Part shown: in pieces, positions 1 through 5,193 of the stretch
How positions within the stretch are numbered: the stretch's first letter is position 1
How the letters are laid out: every line of letters starts with the position of its first letter
Assembly: GCA_002452425.1 (NCBI GenBank)
Contig: DKFQ01000139.1
Location: forward strand, 1-5,193
Direction: 5' to 3'
DNA length: 5,193 bases
From: Sulfurimonas sp. UBA6792
GTDB lineage: Bacteria > Campylobacterota > Campylobacteria > Campylobacterales > Sulfurimonadaceae
The notes under the pieces: generated by a model
What the model was told of the DNA's origin: nothing
What the model saw: the letters and a program-made list of their open reading frames with translations, nothing else
The model's database searches: none
Position numbers and translations under genes: made by a program

Positions 1-976
1 CATAATCTTCCGGCACTGAGGGAAGTTCATAGTTGATGACAAAAGGGAGTTCTTCTATGTCTAAACCTCTTGAAGCGATGTCTGTCGCCACAAGAACTTT
101 TATCTTCCCCTCTTTAAACTCATTTAGCGTTTTTAGACGGTTTGCCTGCGTTTTATCGCCGTGGATGATACCGCACTTAAGACCGTCTTTTTTAAGCTCA
201 AGCACCAACTCATCCGCACTTGCTTTTGTTCTGGTAAAGACTAAAACTTGTCTAAAATTTCTTGAACCGATGATGTACGCCAAAAGCGGCGCTTTTTTGT
301 CCGTATCGACGAGATAAGCTACTTGGTTGATGGTGTCAACCGTTGAGTTCTTTTTTGATGTCTCTATAAACTCTGGTTTTGTAAGTATGAGTTTTGAGAG
401 TTTTCTTACCTTGTCGCTGTATGTGGCGGAGAAAAGAAGCGTTTGATGTCTTTTTGGCAAGAGAGGATGAATCTTTCTTATCTCTTTCATAAAGCCCATA
501 TCCAGCATTCTGTCAGCTTCATCGAGGACAAAAATCTCAACATGGGAGAGGTCTAAACTCTTCTCCACATGCTCCATCACTCTTCCCGGAGTTGCGATGA
601 TGATGTCAACACCCTCTTTTAAAATTCTCTGTTGTGTCTCAAGGTCTTTTCCGCCGACAAGAACTGCAATATTAAGAGCCATATTTTTTGCATAATTTTG
701 CAAATCTTCATATATCTGGATGGAGAGTTCTCGTGTAGGAGAGATGATAAGCCCTCGCACTACTCTTGCCTCTGGCGTTACATTTCTTAGGCGTTGGAGC
801 ATTGGAAGTCCAAAAGCGGCTGTTTTTCCCGTCCCTGTTTGAGCGGTTGCAAAAACATCGCTTTTTGCCAAAACCAAAGGGATAGAGCGGGATTGGATGG
901 TTGTAGGTTTTTCGTAGCCTAAGTCGTTTATAGCGCTAAGAATGGGCTTGATTATCCCAAGTTTTTCAAATGACAT
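1..976 (-). CDS. rhlE: RhlE-type DEAD-box ATP-dependent RNA helicase (3' end beyond window)
   Basis: ATP-dependent RNA helicase of the DEAD-box superfamily 2, a cytoplasmic enzyme that unwinds or remodels short RNA duplexes, in this branch usually in ribosome assembly or mRNA decay. Translating the minus strand from the ATG at 976-974 gives 325 residues before the window edge. The motifs come in the expected order: Q motif (YEKPTTIQ, 21-28), Walker A AQTGTGKT (45-52), PTREL (80-84), TPGR (129-132), DEAD (152-155), SAT (183-185), the VFTRTK motif IV region, and TDIASRGLDI (298-307). The sequence stops just before the expected motif VI HRIGRTGR, so both RecA-like lobes are nearly complete and only the end of lobe 2 and the C-terminal tail are missing. 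The MSFEKLG start, DEADRMLDMGF and ELPSVPEDY match the RhlE subgroup rather than DeaD or SrmB; the subgroup call is from memory of family sequences. An AGGA ribosome site (985-982) lies 5 nt before the ATG. The gene lies 15 bp downstream of the DedA-family gene and is probably cotranscribed with it. No frameshift or missing catalytic residue is visible. Confidence 0.93.
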   Translation of the reverse strand, partial: MSFEKLGIIKPILSAINDLGYEKPTTIQSRSIPLVLAKSDVFATAQTGTGKTAAFGLPMLQRLRNVTPEARVVRGLIISPTRELSIQIYEDLQNYAKNMALNIAVLVGGKDLETQQRILKEGVDIIIATPGRVMEHVEKSLDLSHVEIFVLDEADRMLDMGFMKEIRKIHPLLPKRHQTLLFSATYSDKVRKLSKLILTKPEFIETSKKNSTVDTINQVAYLVDTDKKAPLLAYIIGSRNFRQVLVFTRTKASADELVLELKKDGLKCGIIHGDKTQANRLKTLNEFKEGKIKVLVATDIASRGLDIEELPFVINYELPSVPEDY

Positions 977-991
977 TGTTTTCCTGTTTCG

Positions 992-1603
992 TTAAATTGT
1001 TTTTGTTCCTAAACCATTTTTTCGCTTATGGCGCTTAAGAACAAGGTTTTTCTCAAATTTGTTGAGATTATAAAAAAGTGTCCCAATCACTGTGACAATA
1101 AGCGGTATCGCAAAATACCAATGCGCCTTAATCCACTTGATAAGCTCTAAAAGCTCATCCCCGTAAAAATAGGCGGGAATAATCGTGATAGAAGCCCAAG
1201 CGATGGCACTTACAAAGTTAATAACGGCAAATTGGCGGCTTGAATATTTTGTGATGCCTATCGCCATAGGGATAACCGTGCGCATCCCATACATATAGCG
1301 TTGTACAAAGATGATAGGCCAGCCGTACTTTTTGAGCAGCAAGTGAGCCAGTGCAAACTTTGTGCGTTGCGAGCGAATCTTGTTGTGGATATACTTTTTG
1401 TTAAATCGCCCTATATAAAAGTAGATTTGGTCCCCCACAAAACCGCCAAATCCACCAACAATAATGGCAAAAGGTAAAAACATATCTCCTGTATGAGACA
1501 TGATACCTGCCATTATAAGTCCGAGCTCCCCTTCTAAAATACTCCAAGCAAAAAGAACGATATATCCATACTCTTTAAGCCAATCAAGAAATAACTGCTC
1601 CAC
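992..1603 (-). CDS. DedA-family (SNARE-associated/VTT domain) inner membrane protein, YohD-like
   Basis: Polytopic inner membrane protein of the DedA family (PF09335 type), 203 residues, the usual size. Characterised relatives support envelope homeostasis, and some recycle undecaprenyl phosphate across the membrane; the substrate here cannot be read from sequence. Seen in the protein: an acidic EGE motif (24-26) in the first hydrophobic segment, a re-entrant-like glycine-rich stretch ending GGFVGDQIYFYIGR (53-66), the basic signature RYMYGMRTVIP (102-112) followed by IG, then hydrophobic segments around 124-147 and 162-178 and a Lys/Arg-rich cytoplasmic tail. In many DedA proteins the signature reads R-F-x-P-x-x-R; here Tyr replaces that Pro, as I recall for E. 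coli YohD (RFMYGFR). The start is GTG at 1603-1601: an in-frame stop lies at 1627-1625, no other start lies between, and a well placed AAGG precedes the GTG. It is the first gene of a likely two-gene operon with rhlE. The family call is firm; a specific function is not. Confidence 0.9.
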   Translation of the reverse strand: MEQLFLDWLKEYGYIVLFAWSILEGELGLIMAGIMSHTGDMFLPFAIIVGGFGGFVGDQIYFYIGRFNKKYIHNKIRSQRTKFALAHLLLKKYGWPIIFVQRYMYGMRTVIPMAIGITKYSSRQFAVINFVSAIAWASITIIPAYFYGDELLELIKWIKAHWYFAIPLIVTVIGTLFYNLNKFEKNLVLKRHKRKNGLGTKTI

Positions 1604-1608
1604 GCATA

Positions 1609-1613
1609 CCTTC
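1609..1613 (-). promoter_or_regulatory. Ribosome binding site deciding the GTG start of the DedA gene
   Basis: On the minus strand GAAGG lies 5 nt before the GTG at 1603. A competing ATG at 1607-1605 lies in another frame, only 1 nt from this site, and reaches TGA after seven codons. The GTG is therefore the productive start. Confidence 0.7.
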
Positions 1614-1639
1614 GATTTAACATTTTATTAAAGGTGAGG

Positions 1640-1668
1640 ATTATAGTCAAATAAAGGTTAATTCAAGG
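1640..1668 (-). promoter_or_regulatory. Likely sigma-70 promoter of the DedA-rhlE operon
   Basis: Read on the minus strand, a perfect TATAAT (1645-1640) is preceded by CCTTGAAT (1668-1661). TTGAAT within it matches the -35 consensus at four of six positions, with a 15-bp spacer; shifting the hexamer to CTTGAA or CCTTGA gives 16 or 17 bp. Campylobacterota housekeeping promoters often lack a good -35, so the -10 carries most of the weight. Transcription would start near 1633, giving a leader of about 30 nt before the GTG. Confidence 0.6.
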
Positions 1669-1748
1669 TTATAGGCTCCCTTTGCATCGCGTGTTCATTG
1701 CAATGATTTCCAAAAATAGCATTTTTCATGCATAAAGTCAGCCTATAA
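1669..1748. repeat. 9-bp inverted repeat with arms at the two divergent promoters
   Basis: TTATAGGCT (1669-1677) and its exact reverse complement AGCCTATAA (1740-1748) are separated by 62 bp. The left arm abuts the -35 side of the dedA-direction promoter; the right arm contains the TATAA of the candidate dnaX -10. Each promoter thus has the same word, AGCCTATAA, read in its own direction. The match is exact, but whether it binds anything is unknown. Confidence 0.5.
1695..1706. promoter_or_regulatory. 12-bp perfect palindrome, possible operator
   Basis: TCATTGCAATGA equals its own reverse complement over all 12 bases and lies near the middle of the divergent region, upstream of both candidate promoters. 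This is the geometry of a dimeric regulator site. I do not recognise the motif as the box of a known Campylobacterota regulator, and chance remains possible at this length. Confidence 0.35.
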
Positions 1749-1758
1749 ATGTTAAAAT
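1744..1758 (+). promoter_or_regulatory. dnaX: Candidate dnaX promoter (-10 region)
   Basis: TATAAA (1744-1749) and TAAAAT (1753-1758) are two overlapping-range -10 candidates 28-42 bp before the dnaX ATG. A T-rich run (1721-1726) lies at -35 spacing from TATAAA, which fits the T-rich upstream pattern of sigma-70 promoters in this phylum. GATAAT at 1762-1767 is a third option but would leave a very short leader. I cannot choose between them firmly. Confidence 0.4.
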
Positions 1759-1775
1759 CACGATAATTAAAATGT

Positions 1776-1779
1776 GGAG
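1776..1779 (+). promoter_or_regulatory. dnaX: Ribosome binding site deciding the dnaX start
   Basis: GGAG lies 6 nt before the ATG at 1786. An in-frame GTG at 1774 overlaps this site and has no ribosome site of its own, so the ATG is preferred over the four-residue-longer reading. Confidence 0.75.
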
Positions 1780-1785
1780 TGTAGC

Positions 1786-3435
1786 ATGCAAGAGAGTTCG
1801 GAAGTTTTAGCACGAAAGTATAGACCTAAAAACTTTGAAGAGCTTATCGGGCAGGAGAGTGTCTCTCAAACGCTCTCGCTCGCACTTGATGCAAACAGAC
1901 TTTCACATGCTTACCTCTTCTCAGGGCTTCGCGGAAGCGGCAAGACTTCTACGGCACGTATCTTTGCAAAAGCTCTTATTTGCGAAAAAGGTATCTCGCA
2001 CAAACCTTGCGGCGAGTGCCACAACTGCATAAACGCACTTGAAAACCGCCACATCGACATAGTTGAGATGGACGGCGCATCATCTCGCAAGATAGACGAC
2101 ATCAGAGACCTCATAGAGCAGACAAAGTACAAACCAACAGTAGCAAGGTTTAAAATCTTCATCATAGATGAGGTGCATATGCTCACAAAAGAGGCTTTTA
2201 ATGCACTTCTTAAAACCCTTGAAGAGCCGCCCTCTTATGTAAAGTTCATCTTGGCGACGACCGATCCGCTTAAACTTCCTGCAACCATCTTAAGCCGCAC
2301 GCAGCACTTTCGTTTTAAGTCCATCGCAACAAACAAGATAACAGACCATTTGGCACATATCCTAAACCTTGAGGGCATCAAGTACGAACAAGAGGCGCTT
2401 GAGATTTTGGCAAGAAGCGGCAGCGGAAGTCTCAGAGACACACTTACCCTCTTAGACCAAGCCATCATTTACTCCAAAAACTATGTGGATGTGCGCACCG
2501 TGACAGATATGCTCGGACTCGTTGACCCGAAATTTTTAAACGAACTCTTTGGAGCTGTTTTTGCAAAAGATTATGCAAAAATAGTAGAGTTTGTAAAAGT
2601 GCTTGAGGATTATGAGGCGCAGATGGTTGTTGATGAGCTTATTGCCTATCTTAAAGAGCGTATGTATGCCTCAGATGCACTCTACTCAACTCTGGTGCTT
2701 GATAGATTTTTCAGGATTTTAAGCGATGCAAAGTACCTCTTTAGCATCAACGCCGATGGCTCTTTCGTACTCTCTCTTATCTTTTTCAAGATGGTAGAGG
2801 CACTGCGCATCAAAGAAGTTGATCAGATGATAGAGTCTCTGCAAAGAGAGATATACAGACCTCAAATTACTACACTGCCTCCGCAAGAAGAAGCACAAAC
2901 ACAAGTGCAAAGCAGCGCCCCAGCTCCTCAAGCACCAAAAGCGATGGAACCCATAGCAGACCCAAGCCAAAAGCTCTTTACCGCACTTGTTGCCAAAATC
3001 AAAGATAGAAATTTTGAACTAGGCAGCTGTTTTGAAAAAAGTATCTCTTTTCTCTCCTATGAAGATGGCATCTTAAGATGGGAGAGCTGCACGGATGAGG
3101 AGTGCAAAAAGGTTTTGACACACGGCTACTCCGTCATCAAACAACTTGTACGTGAAATCTTTGGTTTTGAGACAAAAATCAAGCATGAGGCGTGTAGCAA
3201 AGCCGCACCAGAAGTGCTAGAAGAACCAGAAAAACTACAAGAAAGTGAGTTTTATGAACCCTCTTCCATGATAGAGGAGAGTGAAATGGGCGGCAGTGCG
3301 AGCTGTGTTACCAACTGCCAGAGCAGTGACTCTACCAGAGAGATAGATGGCGCAAAAATCCTAGAAGAGCCAATGGTTCAAAGAGCAACGGAACTCTTTG
3401 AAGCAACAAAAATCACCGTTCAATCAAAGGTTTAA
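1786..3435 (+). CDS. dnaX: DNA polymerase III subunit gamma/tau (clamp-loader ATPase)
   Basis: ATPase subunit of the replicative clamp loader, which opens the DnaN ring and places it on primed DNA, in the cytoplasm at the fork. From the ATG at 1786 it has 549 residues, between typical gamma and long tau forms. Seen in order: the start region ARKYRPKNFEELIGQ (9-23); Walker A GLRGSGKT (47-54); four zinc cysteines C66, C75, C78, C81; Walker B IIDEVHM with D128 and E129; sensor-1 region LATTDP (156-161); arginine finger R171; sensor-2 GSLRD with R217. Positions run two higher than the E. coli residues as I recall them. The usual SRC motif reads SRT (170-172). The clamp-loader lid/collar helices follow to about 360, then a Gln/Pro/Ala-rich linker (about 366-391), a second folded block (about 392-468), an acidic linker, and a tail (about 520-549) with EEPMVQRATELFEA, similar to the end of many bacterial DnaX proteins. 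No classic A-AAA-AAG frameshift signal was found, so one product is likely. It is transcribed alone and converges on the kinase gene. Confidence 0.97.
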   Translation: MQESSEVLARKYRPKNFEELIGQESVSQTLSLALDANRLSHAYLFSGLRGSGKTSTARIFAKALICEKGISHKPCGECHNCINALENRHIDIVEMDGASSRKIDDIRDLIEQTKYKPTVARFKIFIIDEVHMLTKEAFNALLKTLEEPPSYVKFILATTDPLKLPATILSRTQHFRFKSIATNKITDHLAHILNLEGIKYEQEALEILARSGSGSLRDTLTLLDQAIIYSKNYVDVRTVTDMLGLVDPKFLNELFGAVFAKDYAKIVEFVKVLEDYEAQMVVDELIAYLKERMYASDALYSTLVLDRFFRILSDAKYLFSINADGSFVLSLIFFKMVEALRIKEVDQMIESLQREIYRPQITTLPPQEEAQTQVQSSAPAPQAPKAMEPIADPSQKLFTALVAKIKDRNFELGSCFEKSISFLSYEDGILRWESCTDEECKKVLTHGYSVIKQLVREIFGFETKIKHEACSKAAPEVLEEPEKLQESEFYEPSSMIEESEMGGSASCVTNCQSSDSTREIDGAKILEEPMVQRATELFEATKITVQSKV

Positions 3436-3443
3436 AAAAGGGT
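3436..3443. other. 8-bp gap between convergent dnaX and kinase genes, no hairpin terminator
   Basis: Only 8 bp lie between the dnaX stop (3433-3435) and the kinase stop (3444-3446). A short A/T run (AAAAAA on the plus strand) crosses the junction, but I see no GC-rich hairpin on either strand. Each transcript probably ends inside the other gene or through Rho. Confidence 0.6.
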
Positions 3444-4838
3444 TTAGTGTTTAATCATTTTAGCGATTCCAAAGCCAAATGTTGACCCCTTGCCGAACTT
3501 TGACTCTATCTCTAGCGAAGAGTCAAGCAGTTTGAGGGTGTACGTGACCATCGCCAAACCAAGCCCCATGGAGTTGTCCCAACTGTTTTTGTCAACTCTG
3601 TAAAACTTGCTTGTTACCTTTTGGAGTTCATCCTCTTTTATCCCTATGCCGCTATCTTTAACTAAGAGCCTTTGCCCCTCTAACGCCACAACAACATCAC
3701 TCTTTGAGTATTTTAAAGCATTATCGATAAGGTTGATAAGAACGAGTTCCAGCATGGTTTTATCGCTAAAGAGCGTAGTAGGTTCTACCAAAACTACGAT
3801 GCCTCTGTTTTTATGCTTTAAAAGCAGATTGGATGCGATTTCGTTACAGAGCTGCCCAAGCTCAAACTCACTTTTGTTCACTTTCAAGTCACCATTTTCA
3901 AGCTTGACGGAAAGCGAGAGCCTATCGAGCATCTTAGAGATTTTTTCACCATTGGATGTTATCTTGCCCAAAAATTTATCACGTATGCCCTTTGGCATCT
4001 CACTATCCTCTTGAATCGTTTGCGAGTAGCCTATAATAGCAGCAACAGGATTTTTAAATTCATGCGAAATAGCGGATAAAATGTCATTTTTTTGCTTATT
4101 GATAAGCCTGAGTTTTGCCATATGTTTGGACTTTTTCTTCTCGTTTTTGCTTAGTTTTTTTACCAGATTTTTTAGCAGTAAAGAGATTTGCAAAAACTCA
4201 TAAAAATATTTTGTTTTGATAACGGCTTTATAGTTTTTTGTAGAAACCTCATCAAGATACTCTGTAATCTGCCTAATGTCATACACCACCCTTTTGCTCA
4301 TCTGTTGTGAAACAAAAGCTGCTAGGAGTAAAACGCCTATAAAGATGAAAAGAAGTTTTGTCCAAAGAGCATAAAAGTCATCCATGATTTGCGCTAAACT
4401 CATGGAGAGCCTTATGTAGATAGTTTCATTTTCATAACGCGCTTTTTTTACAACATACAAAAAATCTGCATTGACAGTTTTAGAATATCTGATGATATCC
4501 CCGTAATCTTGGGAGTTTGAGAGCATCACCTCAAAGCGTGAAGCGTGGTTGTCCATCTCTGCTTTATCGGCGCTTGATTCTGCTATAACAGTCCCATCTT
4601 CAGCGATGATAGTTGTACGCAAAGAAGTTCGTGTGTAGATTTGTACTACATAACTATCCAAATCATTCAAATCTTGCAGCTCTACTTCGATAAGCTCTAT
4701 GGCATGTTTGAGATGATTTTTGTTGTGCTCAATGATGATAGATTTGAGCGCCAAATAACTGATGATGGAGGTTATAAAAAGCGCACTTGAGAAAAGAAGC
4801 AGAAATTTTAGGATAAAAATTTGATGGATTTTTAGCAC
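3444..4838 (-). CDS. PhoR-like membrane sensor histidine kinase of a two-component system
   Basis: Transmembrane sensor kinase that autophosphorylates on histidine and passes phosphate to the regulator encoded just upstream. It has 464 residues: a membrane segment at about 8-31, an extracytoplasmic sensor of about 125 residues (33-158), a second membrane segment at about 160-178, a degenerate HAMP-length linker with Lys-rich coiled coil (180-245), HisKA with SHEFKNP (H259 phosphoacceptor), and an HATPase domain with N box LINLIDNALKYS (N369, N373), G1 DSGIGI (395-400), F box FYRVD (412-416), and G2 GLGLAM (425-430). All catalytic boxes are intact. The sensor carries IIAEDGTVIAESSAD, DNHASRFEV, RYSKTV and FLYVV, which resembles the Cache/PAS-like external domain of Gram-positive PhoR kinases; the ligand is unknown. 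The only usable start is GTG at 4838-4836: an in-frame stop lies at 4844-4842 and AGGG lies 8 nt upstream. The frame overlaps the regulator's end by 7 bp, pointing to coupled translation. Phosphate sensing is possible but unproven, so no symbol is given. Confidence 0.93.
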   Translation of the reverse strand: MLKIHQIFILKFLLLFSSALFITSIISYLALKSIIIEHNKNHLKHAIELIEVELQDLNDLDSYVVQIYTRTSLRTTIIAEDGTVIAESSADKAEMDNHASRFEVMLSNSQDYGDIIRYSKTVNADFLYVVKKARYENETIYIRLSMSLAQIMDDFYALWTKLLFIFIGVLLLAAFVSQQMSKRVVYDIRQITEYLDEVSTKNYKAVIKTKYFYEFLQISLLLKNLVKKLSKNEKKKSKHMAKLRLINKQKNDILSAISHEFKNPVAAIIGYSQTIQEDSEMPKGIRDKFLGKITSNGEKISKMLDRLSLSVKLENGDLKVNKSEFELGQLCNEIASNLLLKHKNRGIVVLVEPTTLFSDKTMLELVLINLIDNALKYSKSDVVVALEGQRLLVKDSGIGIKEDELQKVTSKFYRVDKNSWDNSMGLGLAMVTYTLKLLDSSLEIESKFGKGSTFGFGIAKMIKH

Positions 4839-5193
4839 AGCTTATACCCTACTCCACGGACTGTTTGTATGTACTCTTTTGTTTTATCTGGGTCGATTTT
4901 CTCTTTAAGACGGTTGATGGCGACATTGACCGTTTTATACTGGTACTCCTCTGCCCCGTCCCAGACATTTTCAAGGAGATAGTCACGCTCTAACACACTG
5001 TTTTTGTTGAGTATAAACTCACTAAGCAGATTGAACTCCAGCTTTGTTATCTCTACATTTTTGCCATCCACGCTAAGTGTGCGTGAACTTTTATCAAGCA
5101 CCAAATCTCTATGAACCAAAACGCCGTCATCCACTTTTTTGGTTGTGCGACGAAGGACAGCTTTGATGCGCAGCAGAAGTTCTTTCATGTTAA
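4832..5193 (-). CDS. OmpR/PhoB-family response regulator, C-terminal DNA-binding part (5' end beyond window)
   Basis: DNA-binding half of a two-component response regulator, a cytoplasmic transcription factor activated by phosphorylation, most likely by the adjacent kinase. The visible 120 codons begin inside the hinge: N-M-K-E-L-L-L-R-I-K-A-V-L-R-R corresponds to the receiver-to-linker junction that normally follows KPF, so the ATG at 5188-5186 is internal and not the start. The receiver domain with its phosphorylated Asp lies outside the window. After a short linker, a winged-helix domain of about 95 residues follows: VDGKNVEITKLEFNLLSEFILNKN (helix 1 with the usual LT/ITxxEFxLL pattern), RDYLLENVWDG, recognition helix YKTVNVAINRLKEKID, and wing VRGVGYKLC at the end. 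The stop TAA (4834-4832) overlaps the start of the kinase gene by 7 bp, so the two are one operon with the regulator first. The target genes cannot be inferred. Confidence 0.95.
   Translation of the reverse strand, partial: NMKELLLRIKAVLRRTTKKVDDGVLVHRDLVLDKSSRTLSVDGKNVEITKLEFNLLSEFILNKNSVLERDYLLENVWDGAEEYQYKTVNVAINRLKEKIDPDKTKEYIQTVRGVGYKLC

Larger units (their letters stand above)
1604..1785. other. Divergent intergenic control region between the DedA gene and dnaX
   Basis: This 182-bp AT-rich stretch separates two divergent transcription units and holds no credible gene; the longest frame I checked inside it is a 10-codon ATG frame at 1703. It contains the dedA-side promoter, a weaker dnaX-side promoter, a 12-bp perfect palindrome (1695-1706), a small AT-only hairpin (AAAAAT-agc-ATTTTT, 1712-1726), and a 9-bp inverted repeat with arms at 1669-1677 and 1740-1748. 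It is the only noncoding stretch in the window longer than 15 bp. Confidence 0.8.

Noticed and set aside
33..317. 94-codon plus-strand reading frame at the left edge
   Set aside because: It lies antisense to the helicase coding sequence, whose motifs IV and V occupy the same bases; the translation has no recognisable domain.
1712..1726. AAAAAT-agc-ATTTTT hairpin as a terminator or small RNA end
   Set aside because: The stem is six A/T pairs with a 3-nt loop, too weak for a terminator, and it lies between divergent promoters where no transcript needs to end.
1774..1785. GTG at 1774 as the dnaX start
   Set aside because: It overlaps the GGAG ribosome site that serves the ATG at 1786 and would add four residues without family support.
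1835..2970. Several 65-91 codon frames on both strands inside dnaX
   Set aside because: All overlap conserved DnaX domains in other frames and have no domain features of their own.
3035..3040. Six-A run in dnaX as a programmed slippage site
   Set aside because: The codon phase (GAA AAA AGT) does not fit a -1 tandem slip, and six A is short for transcriptional slippage.
3607..4014. 135-codon plus-strand reading frame inside the kinase gene
   Set aside because: It is the antisense shadow of the HisKA and ATPase domains, Ser/Leu-rich in the manner of such shadows, with no visible family match.
4832..5188. Reading the regulator as a complete 118-residue DNA-binding protein from the ATG at 5188
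   Set aside because: The Met lies in the receiver-linker junction typical of full-length OmpR-family regulators, and the frame stays open to the window edge.
1..5193. A new or accessory system such as defence, CRISPR, transposon or RNA gene
   Set aside because: All long coding regions are recognisable housekeeping or regulatory families, and I saw no direct repeat array, terminal inverted repeats, transposase or structured RNA.

Overview
The window looks like ordinary chromosomal core from a member of the Campylobacterota (former Epsilonproteobacteria), probably near Sulfurimonas or Sulfuricurvum. This rests on protein style, the AT-leaning Lys/Ile-rich coding, and the tightly packed genes. 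I cannot name a species from sequence reading alone.

Layout: (1) Positions 1-976, minus strand, hold the first 325 codons of an RhlE-type DEAD-box RNA helicase whose 3' end lies outside the window. (2) Positions 992-1603, minus strand, hold a complete 203-residue DedA-family membrane protein that starts at GTG and resembles the E. coli YohD branch. It lies 15 bp upstream of the helicase, so the two probably form one operon. (3) Positions 1604-1785 are a divergent control region. It has a perfect TATAAT box for the dedA-rhlE side, a weaker box for the dnaX side, a 12-bp perfect palindrome between them, and a 9-bp inverted repeat whose arms lie at the two promoters. (4) Positions 1786-3435, plus strand, hold dnaX, the DNA polymerase III clamp-loader ATPase (549 residues), with its ATPase motifs and zinc site intact. 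(5) Positions 3444-4838 and 4832-5193, minus strand, hold a two-component pair: a PhoR-like membrane histidine kinase and the DNA-binding end of an OmpR/PhoB-family response regulator that runs off the right edge. Their reading frames overlap by 7 bp. The kinase converges on dnaX with 8 bp between the stop codons.

The genes form three units: replication (dnaX), membrane lipid transport plus RNA remodelling (dedA-rhlE), and an environmental sensor pair. I found no mobile element, CRISPR array, RNA gene or defence system. I do not see a new system here. The points most worth a second look are the palindrome and inverted repeat in the divergent promoter region, the sensor domain of the kinase, and whether DnaX is made as one form only.
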